Shown here: one piece after another, positions 9,452-18,284 of the stretch
Layout of the letters: every line of letters begins with the position of its first letter
Numbering within the stretch: position 1 is the stretch's first letter
DNA from: Candidatus Opimibacter iunctus
Lineage (GTDB): Bacteria; Bacteroidota; Bacteroidia; Chitinophagales; Saprospiraceae
Assembly (NCBI GenBank): GCA_016716665.1
Contig: JADJVH010000006.1
Location: 248,001-312,000 of the forward strand
Length of the DNA: 64,000 nucleotides
Direction of reading: 5' to 3'
The notes under the pieces: generated by a model
What the model was told of the DNA's origin: nothing
Database searches by the model: none
The model's input: only the letters and a program-made list of their open reading frames with translations
Translations under genes and position numbers: made by a program

Positions 9452-10646
9452 CAGACAAGCAAATCCCACGGCCCAGGTCGTGGATTTTAGCAATACAGAG
9501 ATAGCTTTTGCACATAAATCAGATGGCGAACTCAGGCGCACTTCCTGGTTGTTCAGGCTGATGAACAAAGCATGGCTGGTGAGTACAGGTGGCTCCTTCG
9601 GATTATGGCTCAATTCAACAGGCATCAGTCTTTTCAACCCGCTGATCCGGGCTACCATTTTTAAGCAGTTTTGTGGAGGGATCAGCCTTGAGGATTCTAC
9701 GGAAGCTATCAAGCATCTCCAGGAAAACGGTACTATGTCCGTCCTCGATTTTGGGGCCGAGGGCAATGTGAAGGATGAAGATTTTGACCGGACGCTCGAA
9801 GAGAATTTGAAGGCAATAACATACGCTTCAACTAATCCTGGGGTTCCTGTAATTTCTTCCAAAGTGACAGCCCTGGCATCTGAAGAAATCCTTGAGGGCT
9901 TCCAGACAGGGAAACTTAAGACACAGGCAGAAAACGATGCCTTTTCACGAGTGCAGGCACGCGTAGACAAGCTTTGTCTTGCAGCCTGGAAGAATGGAGT
10001 AGCGGTCTTTATTGATGCAGAAGAAACCTGGATGCAGGATACCATTGATCACCTTGTGAAAGTGATGATGGAAAAGTATAATAAGGAAAAGATTGTGGTA
10101 TACCATACCTACCAATTGTACAGAAAAGACAAATTGGATAGCCTGAAAGCAGATCATAAAGAAGCACTTGAGAAAGGATATATCCTGGGGGCCAAACTGG
10201 TCAGAGGGGCTTATATGGAAAAGGAACGGGAGCGGGCGAGAGTCAAGGGGTATCCTTCACCTATCCAGGAGACAAAGGAAGACACAGACCGTGATTACAA
10301 TGAAGCTGTGCGCTATTGCGTTGCGCATTATGAGACCATAGCCCTGTGCAATGCCTCACACAACCAGGAAAGTAATCTTATCCAGGCTCAACTGATTGCA
10401 GAAAAGGGCTTGCCACGTGACCACAGTCATCTTAATTTCTGCCAGTTACTAGGCATGAGCGATCATATCACGTTTAACCTCGCAAAAGCTGGGTTTAATG
10501 TGGCTAAATATGTGCCTTACGGACCAGTAAAAGTGGTTTTACCATACCTGATCCGCAGGGCGAGAGAAAATTCAGCAGTATCAGGAGAGATGAGCCGCGA
10601 ACTCAGCTTGATTGTATCTGAGATGAATCGGAGAGGGTTGAATTAG
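9438..10646 (+). CDS. Proline dehydrogenase (stand-alone PutA domain)
   Basis: 402 residues from the ATG at 9438, overlapping aroE by 14 bp. An earlier in-frame ATG at 9381 lies deep within aroE and adds residues with no family counterpart. This FAD enzyme oxidises proline to pyrroline-5-carboxylate. Family features include FIDAEETWMQD, VVYHTYQLYRKD, KLVRGAYMEKER with the substrate-contacting RARVKGYPSP, and the C-terminal YVPYGPVKVVLPYLIRRA helix. There is no P5C dehydrogenase domain, so the second step must be encoded elsewhere. Confidence 0.93.
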   Translation: MVTSDRQANPTAQVVDFSNTEIAFAHKSDGELRRTSWLFRLMNKAWLVSTGGSFGLWLNSTGISLFNPLIRATIFKQFCGGISLEDSTEAIKHLQENGTMSVLDFGAEGNVKDEDFDRTLEENLKAITYASTNPGVPVISSKVTALASEEILEGFQTGKLKTQAENDAFSRVQARVDKLCLAAWKNGVAVFIDAEETWMQDTIDHLVKVMMEKYNKEKIVVYHTYQLYRKDKLDSLKADHKEALEKGYILGAKLVRGAYMEKERERARVKGYPSPIQETKEDTDRDYNEAVRYCVAHYETIALCNASHNQESNLIQAQLIAEKGLPRDHSHLNFCQLLGMSDHITFNLAKAGFNVAKYVPYGPVKVVLPYLIRRARENSAVSGEMSRELSLIVSEMNRRGLN

Positions 10647-10680
10647 GAAACAGGATGTCAAACAAACTAAACATTGATAT

Positions 10681-11390
10681 ATGAAGTATTTAATTACACT
10701 TACTTTTTTCATGACGGTTGCGCTTTCTGCCCATAGCCAGTGGTGGTTTGATGCAGGTGTCAAAGGCTCCTATGGCCCCACCATGATGTATGACCAGAAT
10801 GTCTTTGATGACGGCGATTATAAGCATGCGATCAGCACAGGTACATCCATTGGTGGCCGGCTTGGATTTAACTATGGCTATCACGTTGGATTTTCTCTAG
10901 AGTATGCCGGGGCAACCTCCAAACAGGCTTTCAATTATGGAAGCATAGATGATTTCAATTCCTTTAAATGGAAGCATAATGATATTTCTACCTTGTTCCG
11001 TTACTCTGGTAATGGTGCCTACATCGAATTGGGTGCTAAATTCAGCAACATCAAATCAGTTGAGCTGGACAATGTCAACACCGGGATTTCGGATGCTACT
11101 CAATATTTTAATGACAAGTATACCTCCGGTATTTTTGGATTTGGTTCCTATCTGATGGGTAGTGAACTGTTGACGCTCAACCTTGGGGTCAGAGTTCACT
11201 GGGGCTTTACTGACATGGTCAATGATGCAGGAAAAGACGCAGGATATCCGATCGTAGTTGAATCACTTAAGGATCCATCCAAAAAACACTTGCTACTGCT
11301 GCGCAGTTGCAGATGGAATTGAATTATGCCTTTGGCCGTTTTTCCAAGGAAGCATGCCATGACCGCTGGAAGTTGATCCTTTTCCAATAA
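10681..11390 (+). CDS. Secreted outer-membrane beta-barrel-like protein, frameshifted near the C-terminus
   Basis: A signal peptide (FFMTVALSAHSQ) is followed by Gly- and aromatic-rich strands. The frame as read stops at 11322. Adding one A to the six-A run at 11281-11286 instead gives KKTLATAAQLQMELNYAFG and a stop at 11388-11390, for about 236 residues. The restored end has a strand-like NYAFGRFSK segment, which supports the correction. The fold resembles small OmpW/PorT-like barrels, but no family can be named. The gene follows proline dehydrogenase by 34 bp. Confidence 0.6.
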
Positions 11391-11394
11391 TATT

Positions 11395-11534
11395 GCAAGG
11401 AGCAAGGGGCATGGAGTATAGAGATTATACTCATTGCATGTTGGTATAAGAGGGCAAAATCTGAATAACAGGTTTTGCCCTCTCTTATTTAGGATAATAA
11501 ATGTTCTATGTCCCTTGCTCCTTGCTCCTTGCTT
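11395..11534. repeat. Inverted pair of degenerate 7-bp repeat tracts
   Basis: The left tract reads GCAAGGA GCAAGGG GCATGGA (11395-11415), followed by weaker heptads. The right tract reads CTTGCTC CTTGCTC CTTGCTT (11514-11534). They are reverse complements, so the region can fold into a long hairpin with the smaller stem-loop 11449-11483 nested inside. The left tract begins 5 bp after the stop of the preceding gene. Confidence 0.75.
11449..11483 (+). terminator. Stem-loop, probable transcription terminator
   Basis: AGAGGGCAAAA pairs with TTTTGCCCTCT around a 13-base loop, and TTATTT follows. It lies between the small barrel gene and typA and could end the aroE-to-barrel transcript. It is nested within the inverted heptad tracts. 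Confidence 0.55.
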
Positions 11535-11585
11535 TGAATTATTACCCTATTCTTTCATATATAAAAAGGTCATCTGGAACCAAAT

Positions 11586-11616
11586 CTTGGTTTTTGGCAT
11601 TATATCACTACCTTTG
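11586..11616 (+). promoter_or_regulatory. Candidate Bacteroidota promoter for typA
   Basis: A CTTG element at 11586-11589 (one mismatch from the -33 TTTG) is followed after exactly 19 bp by TACCTTTG at 11609-11616, a full match to the -7 element TAnnTTTG. The predicted transcript start lies about 20-25 nt before the typA ATG at 11646. Confidence 0.6.
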
Positions 11617-11645
11617 CACCCGCTTTTGAGAATCCAAACAATACT

Positions 11646-13478
11646 ATGTCACAGATTAATGAAAATATCAGGAATATAGCCATCATCGCCCACGTCGATC
11701 ATGGAAAGACCACTCTTGTGGATAAAATCCTGCAAGCCACCAAGGTATTTAAAGATCACCAGGAGACTGGTGAACTGATCATGGATTCCAATGACCTGGA
11801 GCGTGAACGGGGGATTACGATCTTCTCTAAAAACGCTGCTGTCAACTATAAAGGAGTAAGGATCAACGTTATAGACACGCCAGGTCACTCTGATTTTGGA
11901 GGCGAGGTAGAGCGTGTGTTGCGCATGGCTGATGGTGTGCTTCTTTTGGTGGATGCCTTTGAAGGGCCAATGCCACAGACCAGGTTTGTACTCCAGAAGG
12001 CGTTGCAACTGCATTTGAAGCCTATCGTGATCATCAACAAGGTGGATAAGCCGAATTGCCGCCCTGAAGAGATCCATAATGACGTATTTGACTTGTTCTA
12101 TAGCCTTGATGCGACAGAAGAGCAGTTAGATTTCAGTACTTATTATGGGTCTGGAAAGCATGGCTGGTTTAATGATAAGCTGGAACAATGTGAGGATATC
12201 ACTCCTTTGCTGGATGGTATTCTGAGACTGGTACCACCTCCGGTAGCCTATGAGGGTACACTTCAGATGCAGATCACCTCACTGGATTTTTCTTCTTACC
12301 AGGGCAGGATTGCCATTGGTAAGGTCAACAGGGGATCGATTCGTGAAAATCAGCCTATAGCTATTGTACAGGCGGATGGGCAGATCAAGCGTGCCCGTGT
12401 CAAGGAATTATACATTTTTGAGGGAATGGGCAGGAAGAAGGTCCAGGAAGTCAGTGCCGGTGACTTATGTGCAGTTGTTGGCCTTGAAGATTTCCGGATT
12501 GGGGAGACTATTGCTGATTTTGAAAACCCTGAAGGGCTTCCGTTTATCGCTGTGGATGAACCAACGATGAGCATGACCTTTGGAATTAACAATTCACCTT
12601 TCTTTGGCAAGGAAGGCAAGTTTGTTACTTCCCGCCAGCTCAGGGACCGCTTATGGAAAGAGACAGAAAAGAACCTCGCCATGAAGGTTGAGGAAACAAA
12701 TAGTGCAGATACTTTCCTGGTCTACGGCCGTGGTATCCTGCACCTTGGGATTCTGATTGAGACCATGAGGCGAGAAGGATATGAATTGACTGTAGGCCAG
12801 CCTCAGGTTATCGTTAAGGTGATTGATGGAGTCAAGAGTGAGCCTTATGAAAATCTGGTCATAGACGTCCCTACAGAATATTCTTCACGTGCTATTGACC
12901 TTGTGACCCGCCGTAAAGGGGAGTTGCATGTCATGGAGGCTAAAGGGGATTATCAGCACCTCGAGTTTGACATTCCTTCCCGCGGCCTGATCGGATTGAG
13001 ATCCACCATGCTGACCCAAACTGCGGGTGAAGCGGTCATGAGCCATCGGTTTACGGAATATAAACCATGGAAGGGTGTGATTCCTGCCAGGACCAATGGT
13101 GTATTGCTGGCGAAAGATCCAGGAGCGACAACAGGGTATTCCATTGACAAGCTTCAGGATAGAGGCTTCTTCTTTGTTGATCCGGGAGAGGAAGTATACA
13201 AAGGCATGATCATCGGGGAAAACAACCGTCCTGGAGATATCGTAGTCAACATCACAGAAGGTAAGAAACTGACCAATATGCGTGCGAGCGGAAGTGATGC
13301 AGCAACGAATATCGCTCCCAAGCGCCAGATGACCCTTGAAGAATGTATGGAGTATATCCAACAGGATGAGTGCATCGAGGTAACCCCGGTCAGTATACGT
13401 ATGCGTAAAATATACCTCGATGAGGATACACGCAAGAAGAACCAGAAAGCAATCCAGGTAGGTACAGAAACAGTTTGA
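11646..13478 (+). CDS. typA: Ribosome-associated translational GTPase TypA/BipA
   Basis: 610 residues, the normal length. The GTPase domain has the P-loop in HVDHGKTT (residues 16-23), switch I around RERGITI, DTPGH at 77-81 and INKVDKP for guanine recognition. Domains II, III and V follow (for example YQGRIAIGKVNRG and the SRGLIGLRS motif), and the C-terminal BipA-specific domain runs from about residue 480. The protein acts in 50S assembly and stress or low-temperature adaptation. The gene appears monocistronic, with its own promoter and terminator. Confidence 0.97.
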   Translation: MSQINENIRNIAIIAHVDHGKTTLVDKILQATKVFKDHQETGELIMDSNDLERERGITIFSKNAAVNYKGVRINVIDTPGHSDFGGEVERVLRMADGVLLLVDAFEGPMPQTRFVLQKALQLHLKPIVIINKVDKPNCRPEEIHNDVFDLFYSLDATEEQLDFSTYYGSGKHGWFNDKLEQCEDITPLLDGILRLVPPPVAYEGTLQMQITSLDFSSYQGRIAIGKVNRGSIRENQPIAIVQADGQIKRARVKELYIFEGMGRKKVQEVSAGDLCAVVGLEDFRIGETIADFENPEGLPFIAVDEPTMSMTFGINNSPFFGKEGKFVTSRQLRDRLWKETEKNLAMKVEETNSADTFLVYGRGILHLGILIETMRREGYELTVGQPQVIVKVIDGVKSEPYENLVIDVPTEYSSRAIDLVTRRKGELHVMEAKGDYQHLEFDIPSRGLIGLRSTMLTQTAGEAVMSHRFTEYKPWKGVIPARTNGVLLAKDPGATTGYSIDKLQDRGFFFVDPGEEVYKGMIIGENNRPGDIVVNITEGKKLTNMRASGSDAATNIAPKRQMTLEECMEYIQQDECIEVTPVSIRMRKIYLDEDTRKKNQKAIQVGTETV

Positions 13479-13504
13479 TCGGACTGATCATACTATAGAT
13501 AGAA

Positions 13505-13534
13505 AGAAAGGACAGACTGACGTTTGTCCTTTCT
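13505..13534 (+). terminator. Rho-independent terminator of typA
   Basis: AGAAAGGACA (13505-13514) pairs with TGTCCTTTCT (13525-13534) and is followed by a T run to 13539. It lies 27 bp after the typA stop codon. Confidence 0.8.
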
Positions 13535-13551
13535 TTTTTATGCATAAAAGA

Positions 13552-13579
13552 AAAAGCCCCGCTCTATTGCAGGGCTTTT
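13552..13579 (-). terminator. Terminator for the minus-strand lipoprotein gene
   Basis: AAAAGCCC and GGGCTTTT form a stem with an inner GC pair and one mismatch. Read on the minus strand it is followed by TTTTTCTTTT, a good U tract, so it most likely ends the minus-strand operon that stops at 13641. It may work in both directions. Confidence 0.7.
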
Positions 13580-13640
13580 GTTGTTGGCGAAAAAAAGGAT
13601 TTATCTTATCAAGGCTGCTTCCATTTGGATACAAGCCAGA

Positions 13641-14645
13641 TTAAAGGTTTGTCAGGTAATTCTTTATTTCTTCATAAGGGGTCTTCTTAGGGACCAGTGA
13701 TTCGATCTGGCCTGATGAGATCACCGCACTCTTTGCTGCAAAATAATAGTCATCTTCACCCATTTCTGACAAGACCACAAAAGTTGCTCTAAAGCCAATC
13801 GGAGTGGCCCCATAGGGCTCACAAAATTCCATAGTAGCTGAATCGCCCCGCATGGCGAGGATGCTCTTATAGTCATCAAAGACCATAAAGACCATTGTGT
13901 TGGTGTTGGTAAATTCTTCTGGAAGATCAATGCAAACTGAAGTGCGCTGTTCTTTTGGAACCTCAAAAAACACATCTACATTTATCCAATCCAGGCTATC
14001 GCTAAAACACTCATAACCGAAGCCCGTAATGGTTTCCTGGCCTGAACCTTGTAAGAACCATTCGCTATTGGCTACATTATTCCAGATGTCCGGATTGCTG
14101 TCTGCCTGGATCCAATGCTGGTCAGCACCATAGAAGAGTTCCATGCGTTCCCTGGGATCCGGGTCATTAACCAGGATGCGTAATTGTTTGTTGTGAGCGA
14201 GTTGCACTGGAGTTTCACCATCCCTTATCTGGATATTGAGTTCTATACGCGACTCAAGTAATTTGGATTCAGATACGGTAGGAAGACCTGAGATCAGGAT
14301 TTCACCTTTTGAGTCGCAGGTGGTGACATCGATTTCGAAATGCCCGTTGGTGCAAGGATATAGGGAAAGGTCGACAAAGTCAGCCGGGACGACCAGGACC
14401 ACGTCCTTGTCTATTTTAAAGTACTTATCACCCGAACAAGGGCAGGAGACGGTTGTGATGACATCTCCTGCTATGTCCGTTTGTAATCTGGATATCAGGC
14501 GGGATATATCACCTCCTGAATCCTGGCTTGCTCTTGGAATAAACTGGTCGATGTCCTTGCCACACGACATCATGATGACCATTAAACCAATGACAAAAAA
14601 ATACCTGCCCATTACTCTGTTATTTACTGTATAGAGACTATTCAT
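13641..14645 (-). CDS. Hypothetical lipoprotein of the sigma-factor operon
   Basis: About 334 residues from the ATG at 14645; an ATG at 14612 (MGRYFFVIG) is also possible. The hydrophobic leader ends in a lipobox, VIMMSC, so the product is probably a lipid-anchored envelope protein. Later parts carry paired Cys residues (VSCPCSG, VTTCDSK, GYECFSD) and an acidic, strand-rich body with no family I recognise. It starts about 30 bp after the barrel gene and is probably the last gene of the operon. It could be a target or partner of the upstream envelope protein. Confidence 0.6.
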   Translation of the reverse strand: MNSLYTVNNRVMGRYFFVIGLMVIMMSCGKDIDQFIPRASQDSGGDISRLISRLQTDIAGDVITTVSCPCSGDKYFKIDKDVVLVVPADFVDLSLYPCTNGHFEIDVTTCDSKGEILISGLPTVSESKLLESRIELNIQIRDGETPVQLAHNKQLRILVNDPDPRERMELFYGADQHWIQADSNPDIWNNVANSEWFLQGSGQETITGFGYECFSDSLDWINVDVFFEVPKEQRTSVCIDLPEEFTNTNTMVFMVFDDYKSILAMRGDSATMEFCEPYGATPIGFRATFVVLSEMGEDDYYFAAKSAVISSGQIESLVPKKTPYEEIKNYLTNL

Positions 14646-14676
14646 AGTGTTTTCGCTGCCTGATGACATAAAATGA

Positions 14677-16053
14677 TTAATTAAAATGGTACCGGATCCC
14701 GACATTCAAACCGGCATAATGCCTGTGTTCGCTCAGCGGATAGTTATCCAGCGTCACCGGTTTGAGACGGTATAGGAAACTTGGTTCAACAATGCCTGAC
14801 AGATGGTCTGTTAGGGGGAAAAGCATGCCTGCCCCGACATAAATACCCAGGCCGAGACTTGTTTTGTAAACGTCAATTGATCCAGGATCGTCCTGGGTGA
14901 TTGACCTTGGATGGAGCATCGGATCGAGGATCTGGCCCTCATGACTGCTGGTAAGATTTAAAATAGGGCCTGCATTGAGCATCAGGGTTGATCGTCCCAG
15001 AGGGACTTCATATCCCAGGATCAGCGGGATGTCAAAATACCGGTAGGTATTATGGATTTTCTTGATGAGCGTTCCCAAAATGAGCACCTGGCTGGTCTCT
15101 GCATATAGAAATGTTCCATCCGCAGCAAAGAAGGAGTCAATCCTGGTGGTAGACTGGGTAGCAAGTGAATCTGTATAATCAAATATATCTCCTGCCTGTG
15201 TATACATAAAACCTATCCTTCCTGTAAATCCGCTCCGGTGTTGTAGATTGATACGTGCGCCTACGGACCAGGCATATTGATTGCTTTCAGTGGCTTTGCG
15301 GGCATCCGCATAATTAGAATCACTGCTGTTGTCTTCGTAGGTCTTGGGACTAAATCCAGGCCCCCCCAAAAGATCGGCGGTGATAGCGAATTTGCTCCCG
15401 GGCCCGGCGAATTTATAGCAGTTTGGATCTGGTCTGAACCTTGAGTTGAATACGGATTCAGTATGCGCATTATTCAATTCTACTGCAGAGAGGGGAAGGA
15501 GAGAAACGTTGATATCATTCCGGCTATTAAAACCCATTCCGGGTGTTGCTGTAGCCAACTGGACTTCCTCTTCATTTACCATTTGCTCATGACCTGCGGA
15601 TAAGGTTAATGCCCGATTGTTTCCTCTGTTTTGATTTGTGTTTTTTGTGCCAGAGGTTTTGGGTGATTTGGTTTTCCGCAAAGCATCATTAGATATTACC
15701 GTCCCCGGCGTGCCTGGGCTGTTTTCAGATGTTTCATTTGTATTTGCTGGTATAGTTGGTTTAACAGGATTATTTAATACTTCTGTTATTGGTACATTGT
15801 TCGTTTCTGTGATATGGGTGGATGCATTGCCTTTCGGGAAAGAGGACAGTATACTATTGTCTTCAGCATTAAATAGTCCAATCATAAGAGCCCCTCCCAA
15901 AAGCGTAACACCAAACAGGGTGAACCAGAAAAGCGGGAACGCCCGGCGTTCTTCCTTTTTGGGAAGTTGGGCTTCGATGGCTTCCCACAGGCCTTCCCTG
16001 ACCGGAACGGTATGATGGTAAAGTTTTTCTCTGAATATCTTTTCGTCTTTCAT
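14677..16053 (-). CDS. Inner-membrane-anchored protein with C-terminal beta-barrel domain (possible anti-sigma/OMP fusion)
   Basis: 458 residues. A cytoplasmic N-terminus (about 1-38, with REGLWEAIEAQLPKKEE) resembles the short start of Bacteroidota anti-sigma-like proteins. One transmembrane helix lies at about 40-62. A Pro/Thr/Asn-rich linker (about 65-210) follows, then a strand-rich domain (about 220-458) that looks like an outer-membrane beta-barrel and ends GIRYHFN. Its start overlaps the sigma-factor stop by 4 bp, so they are translationally coupled. I infer that it may control the sigma factor while sensing the envelope. An alternative is a periplasmic strand domain that does not insert in the outer membrane. 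Confidence 0.6.
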   Translation of the reverse strand: MKDEKIFREKLYHHTVPVREGLWEAIEAQLPKKEERRAFPLFWFTLFGVTLLGGALMIGLFNAEDNSILSSFPKGNASTHITETNNVPITEVLNNPVKPTIPANTNETSENSPGTPGTVISNDALRKTKSPKTSGTKNTNQNRGNNRALTLSAGHEQMVNEEEVQLATATPGMGFNSRNDINVSLLPLSAVELNNAHTESVFNSRFRPDPNCYKFAGPGSKFAITADLLGGPGFSPKTYEDNSSDSNYADARKATESNQYAWSVGARINLQHRSGFTGRIGFMYTQAGDIFDYTDSLATQSTTRIDSFFAADGTFLYAETSQVLILGTLIKKIHNTYRYFDIPLILGYEVPLGRSTLMLNAGPILNLTSSHEGQILDPMLHPRSITQDDPGSIDVYKTSLGLGIYVGAGMLFPLTDHLSGIVEPSFLYRLKPVTLDNYPLSEHRHYAGLNVGIRYHFN

Positions 16054-16583
16054 AATTCTACTTTTTGAGTAGCCTCCAGGGAGCGCTGGATATATTTTCT
16101 TGCTTTGGTCAATTGTGACCTTGAACTGCTTTCTTCAATCCCAAGTAACTGGGCAATTTCTTTATGGTTGTATCCTTCGATCACGCTCAGGTTAAATACC
16201 GTCTTGTATCCGTCTGGAATCTTGTCGATGATGGTCAGGAGTTCATTGGCATTGAGGCGGCTGATGATATCCGGTTCTACGGGATGATCGGGCATGCCCT
16301 CGCCAAAATAATCCACTGTCAGCCGCTTGGCCTTTTCCAGGTGACGAATGCATGTATTGACACATACCCTGCGGATCCAACCTTCAAAAGAACCTTCATT
16401 CTTGAACTGGACGAGATATTGGAATATGCGTATAAAGCTATCCTGCATCACATCCTCAGCCTGCTGCGGACCAGTATATCGTCTGCAGATAGCAAGCACC
16501 AAAGGGGCAAAGCGGTCATATAATAACCGTTGTGCTGCCCTGTCATTAGCTCCGCACCGCCTGATCAGTTCTTGGTCCTGCAA
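16050..16583 (-). CDS. ECF-type RNA polymerase sigma factor
   Basis: 177 residues. Region 2 (about 10-85) shows LLYDRFAPLVLAICRRY, AEDVMQDSFIRIFQ and FEGWIRRVCVNTC. Region 4 (about 115-170) carries the helix-turn-helix GYNHKEIAQLLGIEESSSRSQLTKAR. The start is a TTG at 16581-16583, because an in-frame stop lies a few codons upstream and no ATG is available. The overlapping downstream gene probably encodes its membrane regulator. Confidence 0.9.
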   Translation of the reverse strand: MQDQELIRRCGANDRAAQRLLYDRFAPLVLAICRRYTGPQQAEDVMQDSFIRIFQYLVQFKNEGSFEGWIRRVCVNTCIRHLEKAKRLTVDYFGEGMPDHPVEPDIISRLNANELLTIIDKIPDGYKTVFNLSVIEGYNHKEIAQLLGIEESSSRSQLTKARKYIQRSLEATQKVEL

Positions 16584-17066
16584 AGGGTTTGTTTAAGAAT
16601 TCAATGTAATTAATGATACCAAAGGTTAAAATCCGCTGCCTGAAATAACAGAAAAACCCGAATTAACTGTAAAATCAGGAGTTTGTCGAATCGATGGCGC
16701 TGGTAGATCGGGATAATGAATATACTTACTTCTATCCACAACGTATAGAGGGATCGTAAAGCTATTGGTTTTGTCATAATTTATTGGGGAAGACAGGCTG
16801 ATTCGTCCGATTTCTTGCAGATGCGTAATGAGGAAGTCTGCTGGTGGCAGATAAATGCATCTTATTCAATTTCTAAACCCTTGTAACTGGAACATATTCA
16901 GCGAGTTAACAACAGTGTGCCACACCTAGGTGTGGCACACTGTTTCGCATTCAATAAATCGCTGATTATTAGACAATTACATTGTATGCGTAAAATTTAT
17001 AATATTTTACCGGCATTGACTGCAAATCAATCACAAAATGACTACATTTAAGTCATAATTAGCATT
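16584..17066. other. Intergenic region between divergent sigma-factor and radical SAM genes
   Basis: These 483 bp hold no convincing reading frame. Apart from the perfect 34-bp palindrome at 16911-16944 I see no recognisable element; it must contain the promoters of both divergent genes, but no full TTTG/TAnnTTTG match was found. Confidence 0.5.
16911..16944. repeat. Perfect 34-bp palindrome
   Basis: The half-site AACAGTGTGCCACACCT is followed at once by its exact reverse complement, giving a CCTAGG centre with no spacer. It stands alone, about 120 bp upstream of the radical SAM gene and 330 bp from the sigma-factor start. It could be a dimeric operator or a recombination site. It lacks a T tract, so it is not a typical terminator. 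Confidence 0.9.
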
Positions 17067-18116
17067 ATGAAAGGCAGAGGCGCTCAAATTAATACAGACA
17101 ATCCTTTTGCAAAGCACAGGGCGGCTACGCATCCGGATCTCACATTCTCCGTTCCGGATGCTGAGGTAAAGACCGAATATCTCGAAACCCACCCCAAGAC
17201 CATTATCAATAAAGTGGACAGTCCTGATATCGGGCTGGAATATTCCATGAACCCATACCAGGGATGTGAGCACGGATGCGTCTATTGTTATGCACGAAAT
17301 ACCCATCCTTATTGGGGATACAGTGCAGGTATTGATTTTGAAAGCAAGATCCTTGTCAAAAGGGAAGCACCTCAATTGCTCGCTCAAAAACTATCCTCCC
17401 CTAAATGGGTGGTAGCCCCGATCATGTTGTCAGGTAATACAGATTGTTACCAACCCATTGAATCCAAGTTGAAAATCACCAGACAAATCCTGGAAGTATT
17501 AGATCGGTTTCAACATCCTGTTGGCATCATTACTAAGAGTGCTTTGATCCTAAGGGATATCGATATCCTCAGCAGGATGGCTGAAAAGAAACTGGTTAGT
17601 GTTGCAATCTCAATCAATACGTTGGACGAGTCTTTAAGAAGACAATTGGAGCCGAGGACAGCCTCCATTCCCCGGCGCCTCCAGGTGATCGATGAATTGT
17701 CAAAAGCCGGGATTCACGTGCACGCAATGCTCGCTCCGGTGATTCCGGGGCTCAATGATCACGAATTGATGGATCTGATGGCAGCTGTTTCCGGTGCAGG
17801 AGCAAAAAATGCAGGATACATCACCGTCAGACTCAATGGTGATGTGGGGCCGATTTTTACCGACTGGGTGCACAAGAAGTACAAGGATCGCGCAGACAGG
17901 ATACTCAACCGGATCATGGACACACATGGAGGTCAACTAAATGACAGCCGGTCAGGGATACGAATGAAGGGAGAAGGGAAGTATGCTGAAATGATCTCTG
18001 CTCAATTTCAACTTGCACTGAAAAGGCATCTTCCTGAGCCCGTACATTTCGAATATGACCTGAATCTGTTTGAAAGAGCACGAAAGCCCCAGACAAGTTT
18101 ATTTGACCTTCTGTAA
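17067..18116 (+). CDS. PA0069-family radical SAM protein
   Basis: 349 residues. The iron-sulfur cluster motif is Cys67-x3-Cys71-x2-Cys74 in GCEHGCVYCYAR, the spacing used by radical SAM enzymes. The surrounding sequence (MNPYQGCEHGC, ARNTHPYWG, IMLSGNTDCYQPIE, ITKSALILRDID) is that of the PA0069/SplB-related group, which resembles spore photoproduct lyase but has no settled function. The C-terminal part (SQTSLFDLL-like tail) is also typical. The gene is monocistronic and lies downstream of the 34-bp palindrome. Confidence 0.88.
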   Translation: MKGRGAQINTDNPFAKHRAATHPDLTFSVPDAEVKTEYLETHPKTIINKVDSPDIGLEYSMNPYQGCEHGCVYCYARNTHPYWGYSAGIDFESKILVKREAPQLLAQKLSSPKWVVAPIMLSGNTDCYQPIESKLKITRQILEVLDRFQHPVGIITKSALILRDIDILSRMAEKKLVSVAISINTLDESLRRQLEPRTASIPRRLQVIDELSKAGIHVHAMLAPVIPGLNDHELMDLMAAVSGAGAKNAGYITVRLNGDVGPIFTDWVHKKYKDRADRILNRIMDTHGGQLNDSRSGIRMKGEGKYAEMISAQFQLALKRHLPEPVHFEYDLNLFERARKPQTSLFDLL

Positions 18117-18284
18117 CCTTTATGGTTAGCCTCTTTGCTGCGGTAACTATAAATGCATGAGTGCAGCACATGCCCGATAGGAATCATATCTGGTCATGAT
18201 ATCTATCATTCCTTAATTCAGTTAGTAAGGATAAAATTTGAGTGGGAATCTGCCACTATTATTCATGTTAAAATTCGATTTGCC

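Noticed and set aside
9338..10045. 235-residue minus-strand reading frame
   Set aside because: It lies opposite aroE and proline dehydrogenase, whose family motifs are unambiguous.
11281..11287. Programmed -1 frameshift at AAAAAAC
   Set aside because: The heptamer is not in the phase needed for canonical slippage, and similar homopolymer indels occur in several unrelated genes, so a sequence error is simpler.
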